A DNA stretch of 50,595 nucleotides from Aurantimonas coralicida (GTDB taxonomy: Bacteria; Pseudomonadota; Alphaproteobacteria; Rhizobiales; Rhizobiaceae), in contig DRFF01000159.1 of assembly GCA_011050685.1 (NCBI GenBank), forward strand, positions 1 through 50,595, given 5' to 3'. Every line of letters begins with the position of its first letter. The stretch's first letter is position 1. The notes below the pieces were generated by a model. It did not search any database. It was not told where the DNA came from and worked only from the letters and a program-made list of their open reading frames with translations. Shown here in pieces: positions 43,145 through 50,595 of this stretch. Made by a program: the position numbers and the translations under genes.

Positions 43145-44275
43145 TCAGACCTCCCGCTTTTCGAAGTCGATGCGGGGATCGATCCAGGTGTAGGTGAGGT
43201 CGGAAATCAGCGTCGTCACCAGTCCGATCAGGGAAAAGATATAGAGCGTCGCGAAGACCACCGGATAATCGCGCTTGTAGATCGATTCAAAGCCCAGCAG
43301 GCCGAGACCGTCGAGCGAGAAGATCGTCTCGATCAGCAGCGAGCCGGCGAAGAAAGCCGAGATGAACGCGCCGGGAAAGCCGGCGACGATGATCAGCATG
43401 GCATTGCGGAAGACGTGGCCGTAGAGGACCCGTCGCTCCGACAGCCCCTTGGCGCGGGCCGTCGTGACATATTGCTTGCGGATCTCGTCGAGGAACGAGT
43501 TCTTGGTGAGCAGCGTCGTCGTGGCGAAGGCTGACAGCGACATCGCGATCAATGGCAGCGTCAGATGCCAGAAATAGTCGGGGATCGTCCGGGTGGCGCA
43601 GTTCGGCAGATCGAAGACCGGCGACCACGGCGCGCACCAGTCGCCGCGCACGCCATCCGACAGCAAGCCGCGCAGCGGAAACCAGTCGTAGAACGAGCCG
43701 CCGGCGAACAGCACGATCAAGATGACGGCGAACAGGAAGCCGGGGATCGCATAGGCGACGATGACGACGCCCGATGTCCAGACGTCGAAGGCGGAGCCGT
43801 CCTTCAAGGCCTTGCGAATGCCGAGCGGGATCGAGATCAGATAGGACAGGAGCGTGATCCAGATTCCGAGCGAGATCGACACCGGCATCTTTTCCAGGAT
43901 CAGTTCGAGGACCGAGATCGACCGGAAATAGCTCTCGCCGAAATCGAAGCGGCTATAGTCCCACAGCATCTTGCCGAAGCGTTCCAGCGGCGGCTTGTCG
44001 AAACCGAACTGCTTTTCCAGCCGGGCGATGAACTCCGGGTCGAGGCCTTGCGCGCCGCGATAGCCGGAGTTTTCGCCGCCGCCCTGGCCGCTGCCGAAAT
44101 CGCCTCCGCCGCCGGAGACGCGGTCGGTGGCGCCGCCGGCCTCGCCCTGCAGGCTGGCGATGACCTGTTCGACCGGCCCGCCGGGTGCGAACTGGATGAC
44201 GGCGAAGGAAATCGCCATGATGCCGATCAGCGTCGGGATCATCAGCAAGATACGGCGAAGAATATAGGCGCCCAT
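43145..44275 (-). CDS. yejB: Peptide ABC transporter permease YejB
   Basis: A 376-residue permease of the DppB/OppB type: N-terminal segment with [20 protein letters not shown], a Gly-rich periplasmic insert ([15 protein letters not shown], typical of YejB), the EAA loop [22 protein letters not shown] and a late [14 protein letters not shown]. Five to six membrane segments are seen. It precedes yejE and follows the second yejA gene by 131 bases. Confidence 0.93.
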   Translation of the reverse strand: MGAYILRRILLMIPTLIGIMAISFAVIQFAPGGPVEQVIASLQGEAGGATDRVSGGGGDFGSGQGGGENSGYRGAQGLDPEFIARLEKQFGFDKPPLERFGKMLWDYSRFDFGESYFRSISVLELILEKMPVSISLGIWITLLSYLISIPLGIRKALKDGSAFDVWTSGVVIVAYAIPGFLFAVILIVLFAGGSFYDWFPLRGLLSDGVRGDWCAPWSPVFDLPNCATRTIPDYFWHLTLPLIAMSLSAFATTTLLTKNSFLDEIRKQYVTTARAKGLSERRVLYGHVFRNAMLIIVAGFPGAFISAFFAGSLLIETIFSLDGLGLLGFESIYKRDYPVVFATLYIFSLIGLVTTLISDLTYTWIDPRIDFEKREV

Positions 44276-44406
44276 GTGCGGGGAATCGTCTCCGAGATGT
44301 CAGGCGAGCCGGCCGATTCGCGACCGGACGACGTCATTGGTCTTGATAGCCCGCCTTGCGGGGATCGCAAAACGCGGCCCGGCTGCGGCGCGACGGGCGG
44401 AAATTC

Positions 44407-46287
44407 TCAGGCGCGGCCGATCACTTTGGCCTTTTCCTTGTCGAACCACCAAAGGCTTTCCACAGGCCAACCATAGTCCGGCTTGGTGTCCTGGAATCCG
44501 AAGATGTTCCAGAACGCCGCGCGGTGAACATTCGCATTGATGTTCGGCAGCCAATCGAGGCGCCAGCGCAGCACCCGGTCGAGGGCGCGCATCGCCGTCA
44601 CCAGATCGTCGCGGCTCTTGGCCGAGCCGGCCTTGGCCAGCAGCGTATCCACCGCCTCGCTCGTCATGCCGGGATAATTGTAGGCGCCCGGACGGTCCGC
44701 CGCTTCGCTGCCGAAGAACAGCGACAGGCTTTCGCGGGTCGGCGTCGCGCCGAGGCTGAAGGCGGCGAGGATCATGTCGAAGTCGAAGCGGTTCACCCGA
44801 TCCTGATATTGCGCGGCGTCGACGAGCCGGGTCGAGGCGTCGATGCCAATCATGCGCAACGTTTCCATGAATTTGGCATAGACGCGCTGCTGCTCCTGGC
44901 CCTGGGTCATGAACTCCAGGCGGAACGGCTCGCCCGCTTCGTTGACCAGCCGGTTGCCCTGGCGGGACCAGCCGGCCTCGGCGAAAAGTCGGGTCGCCTC
45001 GCGCAGCATCCCCCGATCGCGGCCGCTGCCGTCGCTGACCGGCTGCACCCAAACCTTCCCGAAGACGTCGTCCGGCATTTCACCCCGCAGCGGTTCCAGA
45101 AGCGCAAGCTCTGCCTCCGATGGCTTGCCTTCGGCGACGAATTCCGAGCCCTGGAAGGGCGAGTTGGAATGAATGCGCTGGCCGAACAGGAGGTTCGCGT
45201 TGGTCCATTCGAAGTCGAAACACATGTTGATCGCATGGCGCACCCGGCTGTCGGCGAAGCGCGTCCGCCGCTGATTGAGCGCCCAGCACTGGAATTTCGG
45301 CCGCTCCTCGCCAGGGAACTCCCGTTTCACCACCGCTCCGCTCGTCACCGCCGGAAAATCGTACTCCGTCGCCCAGTCCTTGGTGGTGAACTCCTCGCGG
45401 AAGGTGATGATGCCCTTCTTGAACGCTTCCAGCGCCGGCTGCCGGTCGCGGAAGAAATCTATCCGCAGCATGTCGAAGTGGTCGAGACCCCTGGCGAACG
45501 GTAGATCCTTCGCCCAATAGTCGTCGCGCTTGCGATATTCGATGAAGCGGCCGAATTCGGAACGGGCGATCTCGAACCGGCCGCTGCCGGGGATCGCCTC
45601 GTCGCTTACGCGGTCGAATTCCTTGCCGTCGAAGAATGCGCGCGGGACGATCGGGATGCCAAACGCGTTCAGTGCGTCCTGATAGCTCTGATCGCTGGAA
45701 AAGCCGATCCGAACTGTCCGCGCGTCCTCGGCGACGATCTCGCTGACCGCCCGCAGCACGACTTGCAGGCTGGGATGGCCCAACTCCTTCAGCGTCTCAT
45801 AGGTGAAGACGACGTCGTCGGCGGTCACCGGCTCGCCCGTCGAGAATTTCGCCTCCGGCCGCAGCTTGAAGACAAAGGCATTGCGGTCTTTCGCGACCGT
45901 AACGCTCTCGGCAAGGGCGCAGTAGTTCGTGTCCGGCTCGTCGAGCGAGGACACCATCAGCGCGTCGTACAGGCTCTCCATGCGCGGCGGCGCGTTGCCC
46001 TGAAGGACGAAGGTGTTGAGCGTGTCGAAGGTCGAGGGCGACTGATTGAGGGTCCAGTTCGACACGGCGAGGTTCATCTGGCCGCCCTGCGGCGCCTCGG
46101 GACTCGCATAGTCGAAATGGGTGAAGTCCGGGCCGTATTTCAGCTCGCCGAAGGCCGACAGGCCATGCAGCGGCGTTTCCGTCAGAACCTCGGCGAACGC
46201 GGTGCGCGGCAGGATGGTGGTGGCGCCGGCGGCCAGCGCCCATTGGCCGAAACGGCGGCGGGTGAGGCGGCTTAGCGCGGTCGCCAT
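44407..46287 (-). CDS. yejA2: Peptide-binding protein YejA, second copy, Tat signal
   Basis: A 626-residue family 5 extracellular solute-binding protein. The leader has a twin-arginine-like start (LTRRRFGQWALAAG), so it is probably exported folded by the Tat route. The mature part has FTHFDYASPEAPQGG, YDALMVSSLDEPDTNYCALAE, LRPEAKFSTGEPVTADDVVFTYE and a late MILAAFSLGATPTRESLSLFFG. These are typical of YejA. The ATG at 46287 overlaps the upstream gene's stop (TGATG). It is a paralogue of the gene just before it, from which it differs in signal type. Confidence 0.9.
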   Translation of the reverse strand: MATALSRLTRRRFGQWALAAGATTILPRTAFAEVLTETPLHGLSAFGELKYGPDFTHFDYASPEAPQGGQMNLAVSNWTLNQSPSTFDTLNTFVLQGNAPPRMESLYDALMVSSLDEPDTNYCALAESVTVAKDRNAFVFKLRPEAKFSTGEPVTADDVVFTYETLKELGHPSLQVVLRAVSEIVAEDARTVRIGFSSDQSYQDALNAFGIPIVPRAFFDGKEFDRVSDEAIPGSGRFEIARSEFGRFIEYRKRDDYWAKDLPFARGLDHFDMLRIDFFRDRQPALEAFKKGIITFREEFTTKDWATEYDFPAVTSGAVVKREFPGEERPKFQCWALNQRRTRFADSRVRHAINMCFDFEWTNANLLFGQRIHSNSPFQGSEFVAEGKPSEAELALLEPLRGEMPDDVFGKVWVQPVSDGSGRDRGMLREATRLFAEAGWSRQGNRLVNEAGEPFRLEFMTQGQEQQRVYAKFMETLRMIGIDASTRLVDAAQYQDRVNRFDFDMILAAFSLGATPTRESLSLFFGSEAADRPGAYNYPGMTSEAVDTLLAKAGSAKSRDDLVTAMRALDRVLRWRLDWLPNINANVHRAAFWNIFGFQDTKPDYGWPVESLWWFDKEKAKVIGRA

Positions 46288-48245
46288 CAGTTCGCCGACG
46301 CCGTGCCTTTCCCGGCCGCCTTGATCCACCAGGAAAAGGAATCGATCCCGGAATAGGCCGGCTGCTTCTCCGGCATGCCGAACTTGTCCCAATAGGCGAG
46401 CCAATCCTCTGACTTGTACCACTGCGGCACGACGTAATACTCCCACAGCATGACCCGATCGAGGGCGCGGGTCGCGGCGACTAGGTCCTCGCGGCTCGGC
46501 GCGTAGACAATGTCATTGATGAGCTGGTCGATCGCCGGGTTCTTGATGCCGGCATAGTTGCGGCTGCCGGGCGCGTCGGCGGCGACCGTGCTCCAGAAGT
46601 CGCGCTGCTCGTTGCCCGGCGACAGCGACTGGCCCGGATAGCGCATGCCGACCGCCTCGAAATCGAAATTGTTCATCCGCTCGATATACTGGTTGGTGTC
46701 GACGATGCGGACATTGGTCTGGATGCCGAGACGCTTCAATTGGCGCGCGAAGGGCTCGAGCACCCGGTTGTCGGCCGGGTCGTTGCCGAGGAACTCGATG
46801 GTGAGGGGGTCGCCCGTCTTGGCGTCGACCAGCGTCGTGCCCTTGAGCTCGTAGCCGGCCTCCTTGAGGAGGCCCAGCGCCTCGCGCAGATAATTGCGCG
46901 CCGAGGCCCCGTCGCCATAGACCGGCAGGGTGAACTCCTCGGTGAAGACTTCGTCGGGGATCTGGCCCTTCAGCGGCTTGAGATACTTCAGCTCGCGCTC
47001 GCTCGGCAGCCCGGTCGCGGACAATTCGCTGTTGTCGAAATAGCTGTCGATCCGTTGGTACAGGCCGAAGAACAGCGTGCGGTTCATCTCCTCGAAATTA
47101 TAGGCCAGCGTCAGCGCCTTGCGCACCCGCCGGTCCTGGAATTTCGGCAACCGGTTGTTGAACACATAGGCCTGCATCGACTGAACCTGGGCATTGTCGA
47201 TGGTCTTGCGGATCACCTGGCCGTTCTTGACCGCCGGGAAGTCGTAACCCTCGGCCCAGCGCCGGGAGATGTTTTCCAGCCGCCAATCGTCCAGCCCGCC
47301 CTTCTTGAAGGCCTCCCATGCCGCGTTGGCATCGCGCAGGTAGACGTAGCGAATGCTGTCGTAGTTGTAACGGCCGACGCGGGTCGGGTTATCGGCGCCC
47401 CAATAGTCGGCGACGCGCTCCCATTCGATCGACTTGCCGGTCGAGACCCTGCCGACCCTGTAGGGACCCGAACCGAGCGGCTTTTCCAGCGACGGCTCGC
47501 CGATGTCGCGCGGCTTGCCGTCAGCGCCAGTAGCCTCCCACCAGTGTTTCGGCAGGACCGTGAGATCGCCCATGATGTTGGGCAGTTCGCGATTGTTGGC
47601 CTGATCGAAGCTGAAGGTGAGTTCCCGCTCCCCGGTCTTCTCGGCCTTGGTGACGTTCTTGTAATAGGCCGACCACTGCGGATGCAGCTTCGTCAGCGTC
47701 TCGAAGCTCCAGATCACGTCTTCGACGGTGATCGGCTCGCCGTCGTGCCAGCGCGCCTTTGGATTCAAGCGAAAGGTCACGGAGGAAAAGTCGGCCGGAT
47801 GGCGCATCGCCTCGGCGATCATCGCATGCGCCGTTCCCGGCTCGTCGGGCGACTGCTCCATCAGCGTGTCGTAGAGGATGCCGCCGCCGAAGACGGCGAG
47901 ACCGGCCGCCGGCGTGCCGCGCACGACGAAGGGGTTGAGACTGTCGAAGGAGCCGATGGCGACGGAATTGAGCGTCCCGCCCTTCGGCGCGTCGGGATTG
48001 ACGTAATCGTAGTGCTTGAAGTCGGCGGGGTATTTCGACGGGCCGATCAGCGACGAGGACGTCCGCCACTCCCCGGCTTCCGGGACGGTCGCCTGGCGCT
48101 CTGCAGCGGGCGGAGTAGCCGGACTGTTCGTCGCTGTCGGTACTGCCGCGTCGGTCTTGTCCTGGGAAAGGGCCGGCGCAGCTCCGAGCCCGAAGGTGAT
48201 CGCGACAAGGCAGGCGAGACGGGCGGATCGCTTCGGCAGTGGCAA
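46287..48245 (-). CDS. yejA1: Peptide-binding protein YejA, first copy
   Basis: A 652-residue family 5 solute-binding protein. The leader is Sec-type (KRSARLACLVAITFGLGAAPALSQ), followed by a Thr/Pro-rich stretch and the mature domain with YPADFKHYDYVNPDAPKGG, YDTLMEQSPDEPGTAHAMIAE and WHDGEPITVEDVIWSFETLTK. The start TTG at 48245 has GAGGAG nine bases before it and gives a normal leader; an ATG at 48311 would add 22 residues but lacks a good site. It heads the yej operon and has no lipobox. Two binding proteins for one transporter suggest a broad peptide range. Confidence 0.88.
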   Translation of the reverse strand: MPLPKRSARLACLVAITFGLGAAPALSQDKTDAAVPTATNSPATPPAAERQATVPEAGEWRTSSSLIGPSKYPADFKHYDYVNPDAPKGGTLNSVAIGSFDSLNPFVVRGTPAAGLAVFGGGILYDTLMEQSPDEPGTAHAMIAEAMRHPADFSSVTFRLNPKARWHDGEPITVEDVIWSFETLTKLHPQWSAYYKNVTKAEKTGERELTFSFDQANNRELPNIMGDLTVLPKHWWEATGADGKPRDIGEPSLEKPLGSGPYRVGRVSTGKSIEWERVADYWGADNPTRVGRYNYDSIRYVYLRDANAAWEAFKKGGLDDWRLENISRRWAEGYDFPAVKNGQVIRKTIDNAQVQSMQAYVFNNRLPKFQDRRVRKALTLAYNFEEMNRTLFFGLYQRIDSYFDNSELSATGLPSERELKYLKPLKGQIPDEVFTEEFTLPVYGDGASARNYLREALGLLKEAGYELKGTTLVDAKTGDPLTIEFLGNDPADNRVLEPFARQLKRLGIQTNVRIVDTNQYIERMNNFDFEAVGMRYPGQSLSPGNEQRDFWSTVAADAPGSRNYAGIKNPAIDQLINDIVYAPSREDLVAATRALDRVMLWEYYVVPQWYKSEDWLAYWDKFGMPEKQPAYSGIDSFSWWIKAAGKGTASAN

Positions 48246-48517
48246 GGGCGGAATCTCCTCGTGGATCGCGAGCGTTGGAATCCCACGACAATTCGAACCA
48301 TTTATGGCCATCGTTCGATGGAAGTCACCTGACCAAAACTTAATGGAGGTCAAGGCTGACGAAAGCCGATGCGGTTCTCGACCCCAAAGGCTTTGGCAAA
48401 CCGGTGACCTCGGAGATGAGGGCATTCGTCCAGCAATGGTCGGGTCGCCAGCAGAACGAATGACAATTTCCGACCCACGGCGGGGATAGGCGGCGGCCTG
48501 AATGCCAGCCGCCACGT

Positions 48518-49711
48518 CTACAGTTCGCGCTCGATGGCCTCGAGCAACCGGAACCGCAGCTTGCCGGGCCCGCTGTTCAGCGAGATGACAAAGCGCACGT
48601 CGCCGTGGCTGGAAGTTCTGGCGTATCCAGCCAGCGTGCGAACGCCGGAGAAGGTGCCGGTCTTGTACCGGGAGCCGTTCTTGGTGCTGCGCAGCAGTTC
48701 GGCATGGGGCGCGAAACGGTCGAGCACCTTGGCGAGGCCACGCGCGGTGAAGCGGTTGTTGCGGCTGATGCCCGAGCCTTCCTCTAGCTGGATGGCCTCG
48801 GCGAGGTCGTATTTGGCGAGGTTCTCGCGAGCGACCTGGAGCGACTTCTCAAGGCTGACCGGCCCGCCCAGGCGTTTGGCGCCGATCTCCAGGAAGAGCT
48901 GGTTGGCGATGTAGTTGTTCGAGCCGATGAGCATCTGTCGCAAGATTTCGGAGAGATCGCGCGACTGGCGGTGCGCGTAAACCGGCTCCAGTCCCGCGGG
49001 GACGGAGCCGACCGAGATCTCGCCGTCGATGCTGCCGTCGGCGCGCTCGATGAAGGCGGCAAGCAATTCGCCGGCATACCGCACGCTTACCTTGGGATCT
49101 TCCTTGGCCAGGCTGATACGGCTCCGGCCGTTGGACGCGCGTGCCCGGAACTGACTGATTGCGAGCGGCGTGATCGGAGTTTGCTCCTCGGCGGAGCGGA
49201 CGGTCTTGCCGTTGCGCACGGCATGGATGGTGTTGAAATTCACCGCGAGAGCCGCGTTCAGCGCGTCATAGGCTTCGTCGGTGGCCTCGATGCCCGGGAT
49301 GCGAAGATCAGCGGGGTAGTAACTCGCGTCGATCACGATGTTCTTGAAAGGCTCGGTGCCGGTTTTGGCGAGGAGCTCGGGCGCGAGCAACGCCAACTCC
49401 TCGGAGACCAGAAACGGGTCGCCGCCACCGCGCACATACAGCACCCGGTCGTCGCCCAGGTAGAAGCGGGTCTCAAAGCGGTAGTCGCCGCCGAGCACCT
49501 CCATGGCGAGCCACGCCGTGACGAGTTTGGCGACGGAAGCGGGAACGAAGGGTTGGTCGGCATTCTGCGCGACCAGTTCGTTGCCGTCTTCGTCCAGCAC
49601 GAGCACCAGCCCCGAAGGGGCGAGGGCCGCGATCTTGTCTTTCACGTCAGCGAAGGCCGGGGCATGCAGCAGGAGCACTGCGACGGCCGCGGCAAACAGG
49701 CGAGACCTCAT
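48518..49711 (-). CDS. dacB: D-alanyl-D-alanine carboxypeptidase, PBP4 type
   Basis: A 397-residue penicillin-binding protein of the S13 family that trims or cuts peptidoglycan peptides in the periplasm. After the signal (LFAAAVAVLLLHAPAFA) comes VPASVAKLV with Ser59 and Lys62 (SxxK), then GSNNYIANQ (SxN) and YKTGTFSG (KTG). It is shorter than E. coli DacB (477). The start codon lies 18 bases from the palindromic repeat at 49729-49896, so its promoter is inside or beyond that element. A ribosome binding site (TGGAG) lies between. Confidence 0.92.
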   Translation of the reverse strand: MRSRLFAAAVAVLLLHAPAFADVKDKIAALAPSGLVLVLDEDGNELVAQNADQPFVPASVAKLVTAWLAMEVLGGDYRFETRFYLGDDRVLYVRGGGDPFLVSEELALLAPELLAKTGTEPFKNIVIDASYYPADLRIPGIEATDEAYDALNAALAVNFNTIHAVRNGKTVRSAEEQTPITPLAISQFRARASNGRSRISLAKEDPKVSVRYAGELLAAFIERADGSIDGEISVGSVPAGLEPVYAHRQSRDLSEILRQMLIGSNNYIANQLFLEIGAKRLGGPVSLEKSLQVARENLAKYDLAEAIQLEEGSGISRNNRFTARGLAKVLDRFAPHAELLRSTKNGSRYKTGTFSGVRTLAGYARTSSHGDVRFVISLNSGPGKLRFRLLEAIEREL

Positions 49712-49728
49712 GGCGACTCCAGCTCGGG

Positions 49729-49896
49729 CTAGTGGATTGAATTTGACATTCGATACCCACGAGCGGCGGACTCGAAATCAAATGTCAAATTTGAAAAATC
49801 CACGAGAGTCATAAAGTTGCTAGTGATCCTTTGATTTCGACATTTGCTTGCCTGGGTGCTCCAAGCGGGATGCAAGTGTCGAAATCGGTCCACTAG
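49729..49896 (-). repeat. 168-bp bipartite palindromic repeat, copy 2
   Basis: The same element as at 21146-21313, in opposite orientation and of the same length, with CTAG at both ends. Here the GTGGATT / AATCCAC palindrome comes first and the TTTCGACA palindrome second (CGACATTTGCTTGCC against GATGCAAGTGTCG). A few substitutions separate the copies, including some at paired sites. It lies directly upstream of dacB. Confidence 0.88.
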
Positions 49897-50080
49897 CATA
49901 GGCGACTTGCGTCTACCCTAATGGCGCTCAGGCGTAAGGCAAGTCAGATCGCAGATGATACGTTTAGGATCCAAAACGGGCAGTCCTTGTACCCGGCCGG
50001 ACGTCCGCAGTGGTCTGCAGCAACTCTCGTCGTATGAGGCTCTATCGCGGTAGACGGTGGGCTGGCAGAACACCACAGAG

Positions 50081-50110
50081 GAAAGGCTCCGGTTCGCACC
50101 GGGGCCTTTC
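50081..50110. terminator. Hairpin downstream of the cytochrome c gene
   Basis: GAAAGGCTCCGGT (50081-50093) pairs with ACCGGGGCCTTTC (50098-50110) with one mismatch, about 40 bases after the stop of the minus-strand cytochrome gene. The T-run is short on either strand. It is probably a terminator of moderate strength. Confidence 0.5.
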
Positions 50111-50147
50111 CTGTGATTCGTCTGTCGTCGCGGTTGGAGCGCGGCGG

Positions 50148-50595
50148 TCAGTTTCCGGTCTCGGCGCCGTTCTCGTCGAAGCTCGCCAGATAGGCGATGA
50201 TATCGGCGACATCCTCCGGCTTCTTCAGGCCGGCGAAGGACATTTTCGTGCCCGGCACGGTGCCCTTCGGGTCGGTCAGCCAGGCCGTCAGTTCCTCGAC
50301 CGTCCAGGTGGGATGCTCAGCCGCATATTCGGTCAGGGCCGGGGAGAATTTGTATCCCTCGACAGCGGCAACCGCCTCGCCGACGATGCCGTTCAGCTCA
50401 GGACCGATCTTGTTCTTGGCGCCTTCGCCGACGGCATGGCAGGCCGCACATTTGCGGAACACTTTTTTGCCGGCCTCAGGATCACCGGACACCGAAGCCG
50501 TTTGCGCTGGCGCGGCGGCTGCCGGGGCGGCTGGTGCCGCGGCTTCCGGCTGGGCCGGTTGTTCCGAGGCGGGAGCCGCCTCGGCCGCGGCTGGC
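50148..50595 (-). CDS. Class I cytochrome c, cut by the window end
   Basis: The C-terminal part of a c-type cytochrome: haem-binding CAACH about 14 residues into the domain, then GPELNGIVGE and the Met ligand in GTKMSFAGL, ending in ENGAETGN. Upstream the frame stays open to the window edge as an Ala/Pro-rich linker (SEQPAQPEAAAPAAPA). This layout, linker plus cytochrome c, is typical of membrane-anchored CycM-like c552/c550 proteins that feed electrons to terminal oxidases. The GTG at 50492 is internal, not the start. The N-terminal anchor is outside the window. Confidence 0.85.
   Translation of the reverse strand, partial: PAAAEAAPASEQPAQPEAAAPAAPAAAAPAQTASVSGDPEAGKKVFRKCAACHAVGEGAKNKIGPELNGIVGEAVAAVEGYKFSPALTEYAAEHPTWTVEELTAWLTDPKGTVPGTKMSFAGLKKPEDVADIIAYLASFDENGAETGN

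Overview
The window is a chromosomal segment of a high-GC alphaproteobacterium, most likely of the order Hyphomicrobiales (Rhizobiales). The clues are the complete Cpa/Tad pilus locus, the rhizobial-style yejA1-yejA2-yejB-yejE-yejF peptide transporter with two binding proteins, a membrane-anchored-type class I cytochrome c, CtrA-like boxes (TTAA-N7-TTAA), and a short AAAACCGGTTCCCACTTTT-type repeat that I associate with rhizobial intergenic regions. No rRNA, prophage, complete insertion sequence or CRISPR array is seen. The species cannot be named from the sequence alone.

Layout. (1) 1-4.4 kb: a strong terminator of an off-window transcript, a secreted pentapeptide-repeat protein, an acetamidase/formamidase with a four-Cys insert, tRNA-Ser(GGA), a small membrane protein and msrA. 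(2) 4.4-21.0 kb: a nucleoside uptake and salvage island. It has a periplasmic BmpA-type binding protein, a nucleoside hydrolase, an ABC ATPase with two permeases (and a VOC protein inside that operon), then cdd, punA, deoC and deoA in overlapping array. On the opposite strand follow deoB-add-upp. Together these import nucleosides, deaminate and phosphorolyse or hydrolyse them, and send (deoxy)ribose-1-phosphate through DeoB and DeoC to glycolytic intermediates, with uracil recycled by Upp. Interposed are a small HTH/YjzC-like pair, a thioesterase-slyX pair, a retropepsin-like protein and a foreign-looking gene at 15828-17318.

(3) 21.1-32.0 kb: the tight-adherence (Flp/Tad) pilus locus: a divergent stand-alone secretin N-domain protein, Flp pilin, cpaA, cpaB, cpaC, cpaD, cpaE, cpaF, tadB, tadC and the convergent lipoprotein tadD. 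The pseudopilins TadE/F/G are not in the window. (4) 32.1-36.9 kb: leucyl aminopeptidase (M17), an SH3-NlpC/P60 peptidase, a broken N-terminal chemoreceptor stub and a full chemoreceptor. (5) 37.0-49.7 kb, minus strand: dacB, then the yej peptide importer, interrupted between yejE and yejF by a PIN-type toxin-antitoxin pair and a cation diffusion facilitator, followed by a Nudix hydrolase and a GhrA-like dehydrogenase. The window ends in a cytochrome c gene cut by the boundary.

The points I would look at first are three. One is the 496-residue protein at 15828-17318, which joins an unrecognised N-terminal domain and a zinc ribbon to a gamma-glutamylcyclotransferase-like domain. The second is a pair of 168-bp bipartite palindromic elements, in opposite orientation and 28 kb apart, one supplying a stop codon and the other sitting just upstream of dacB. 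The third is an unannotated structured region ending in a strong terminator (about 7045-7179) that could be a small RNA. Genes here often overlap by NTGA, and several starts appear to be TTG or GTG; these starts are inferred.
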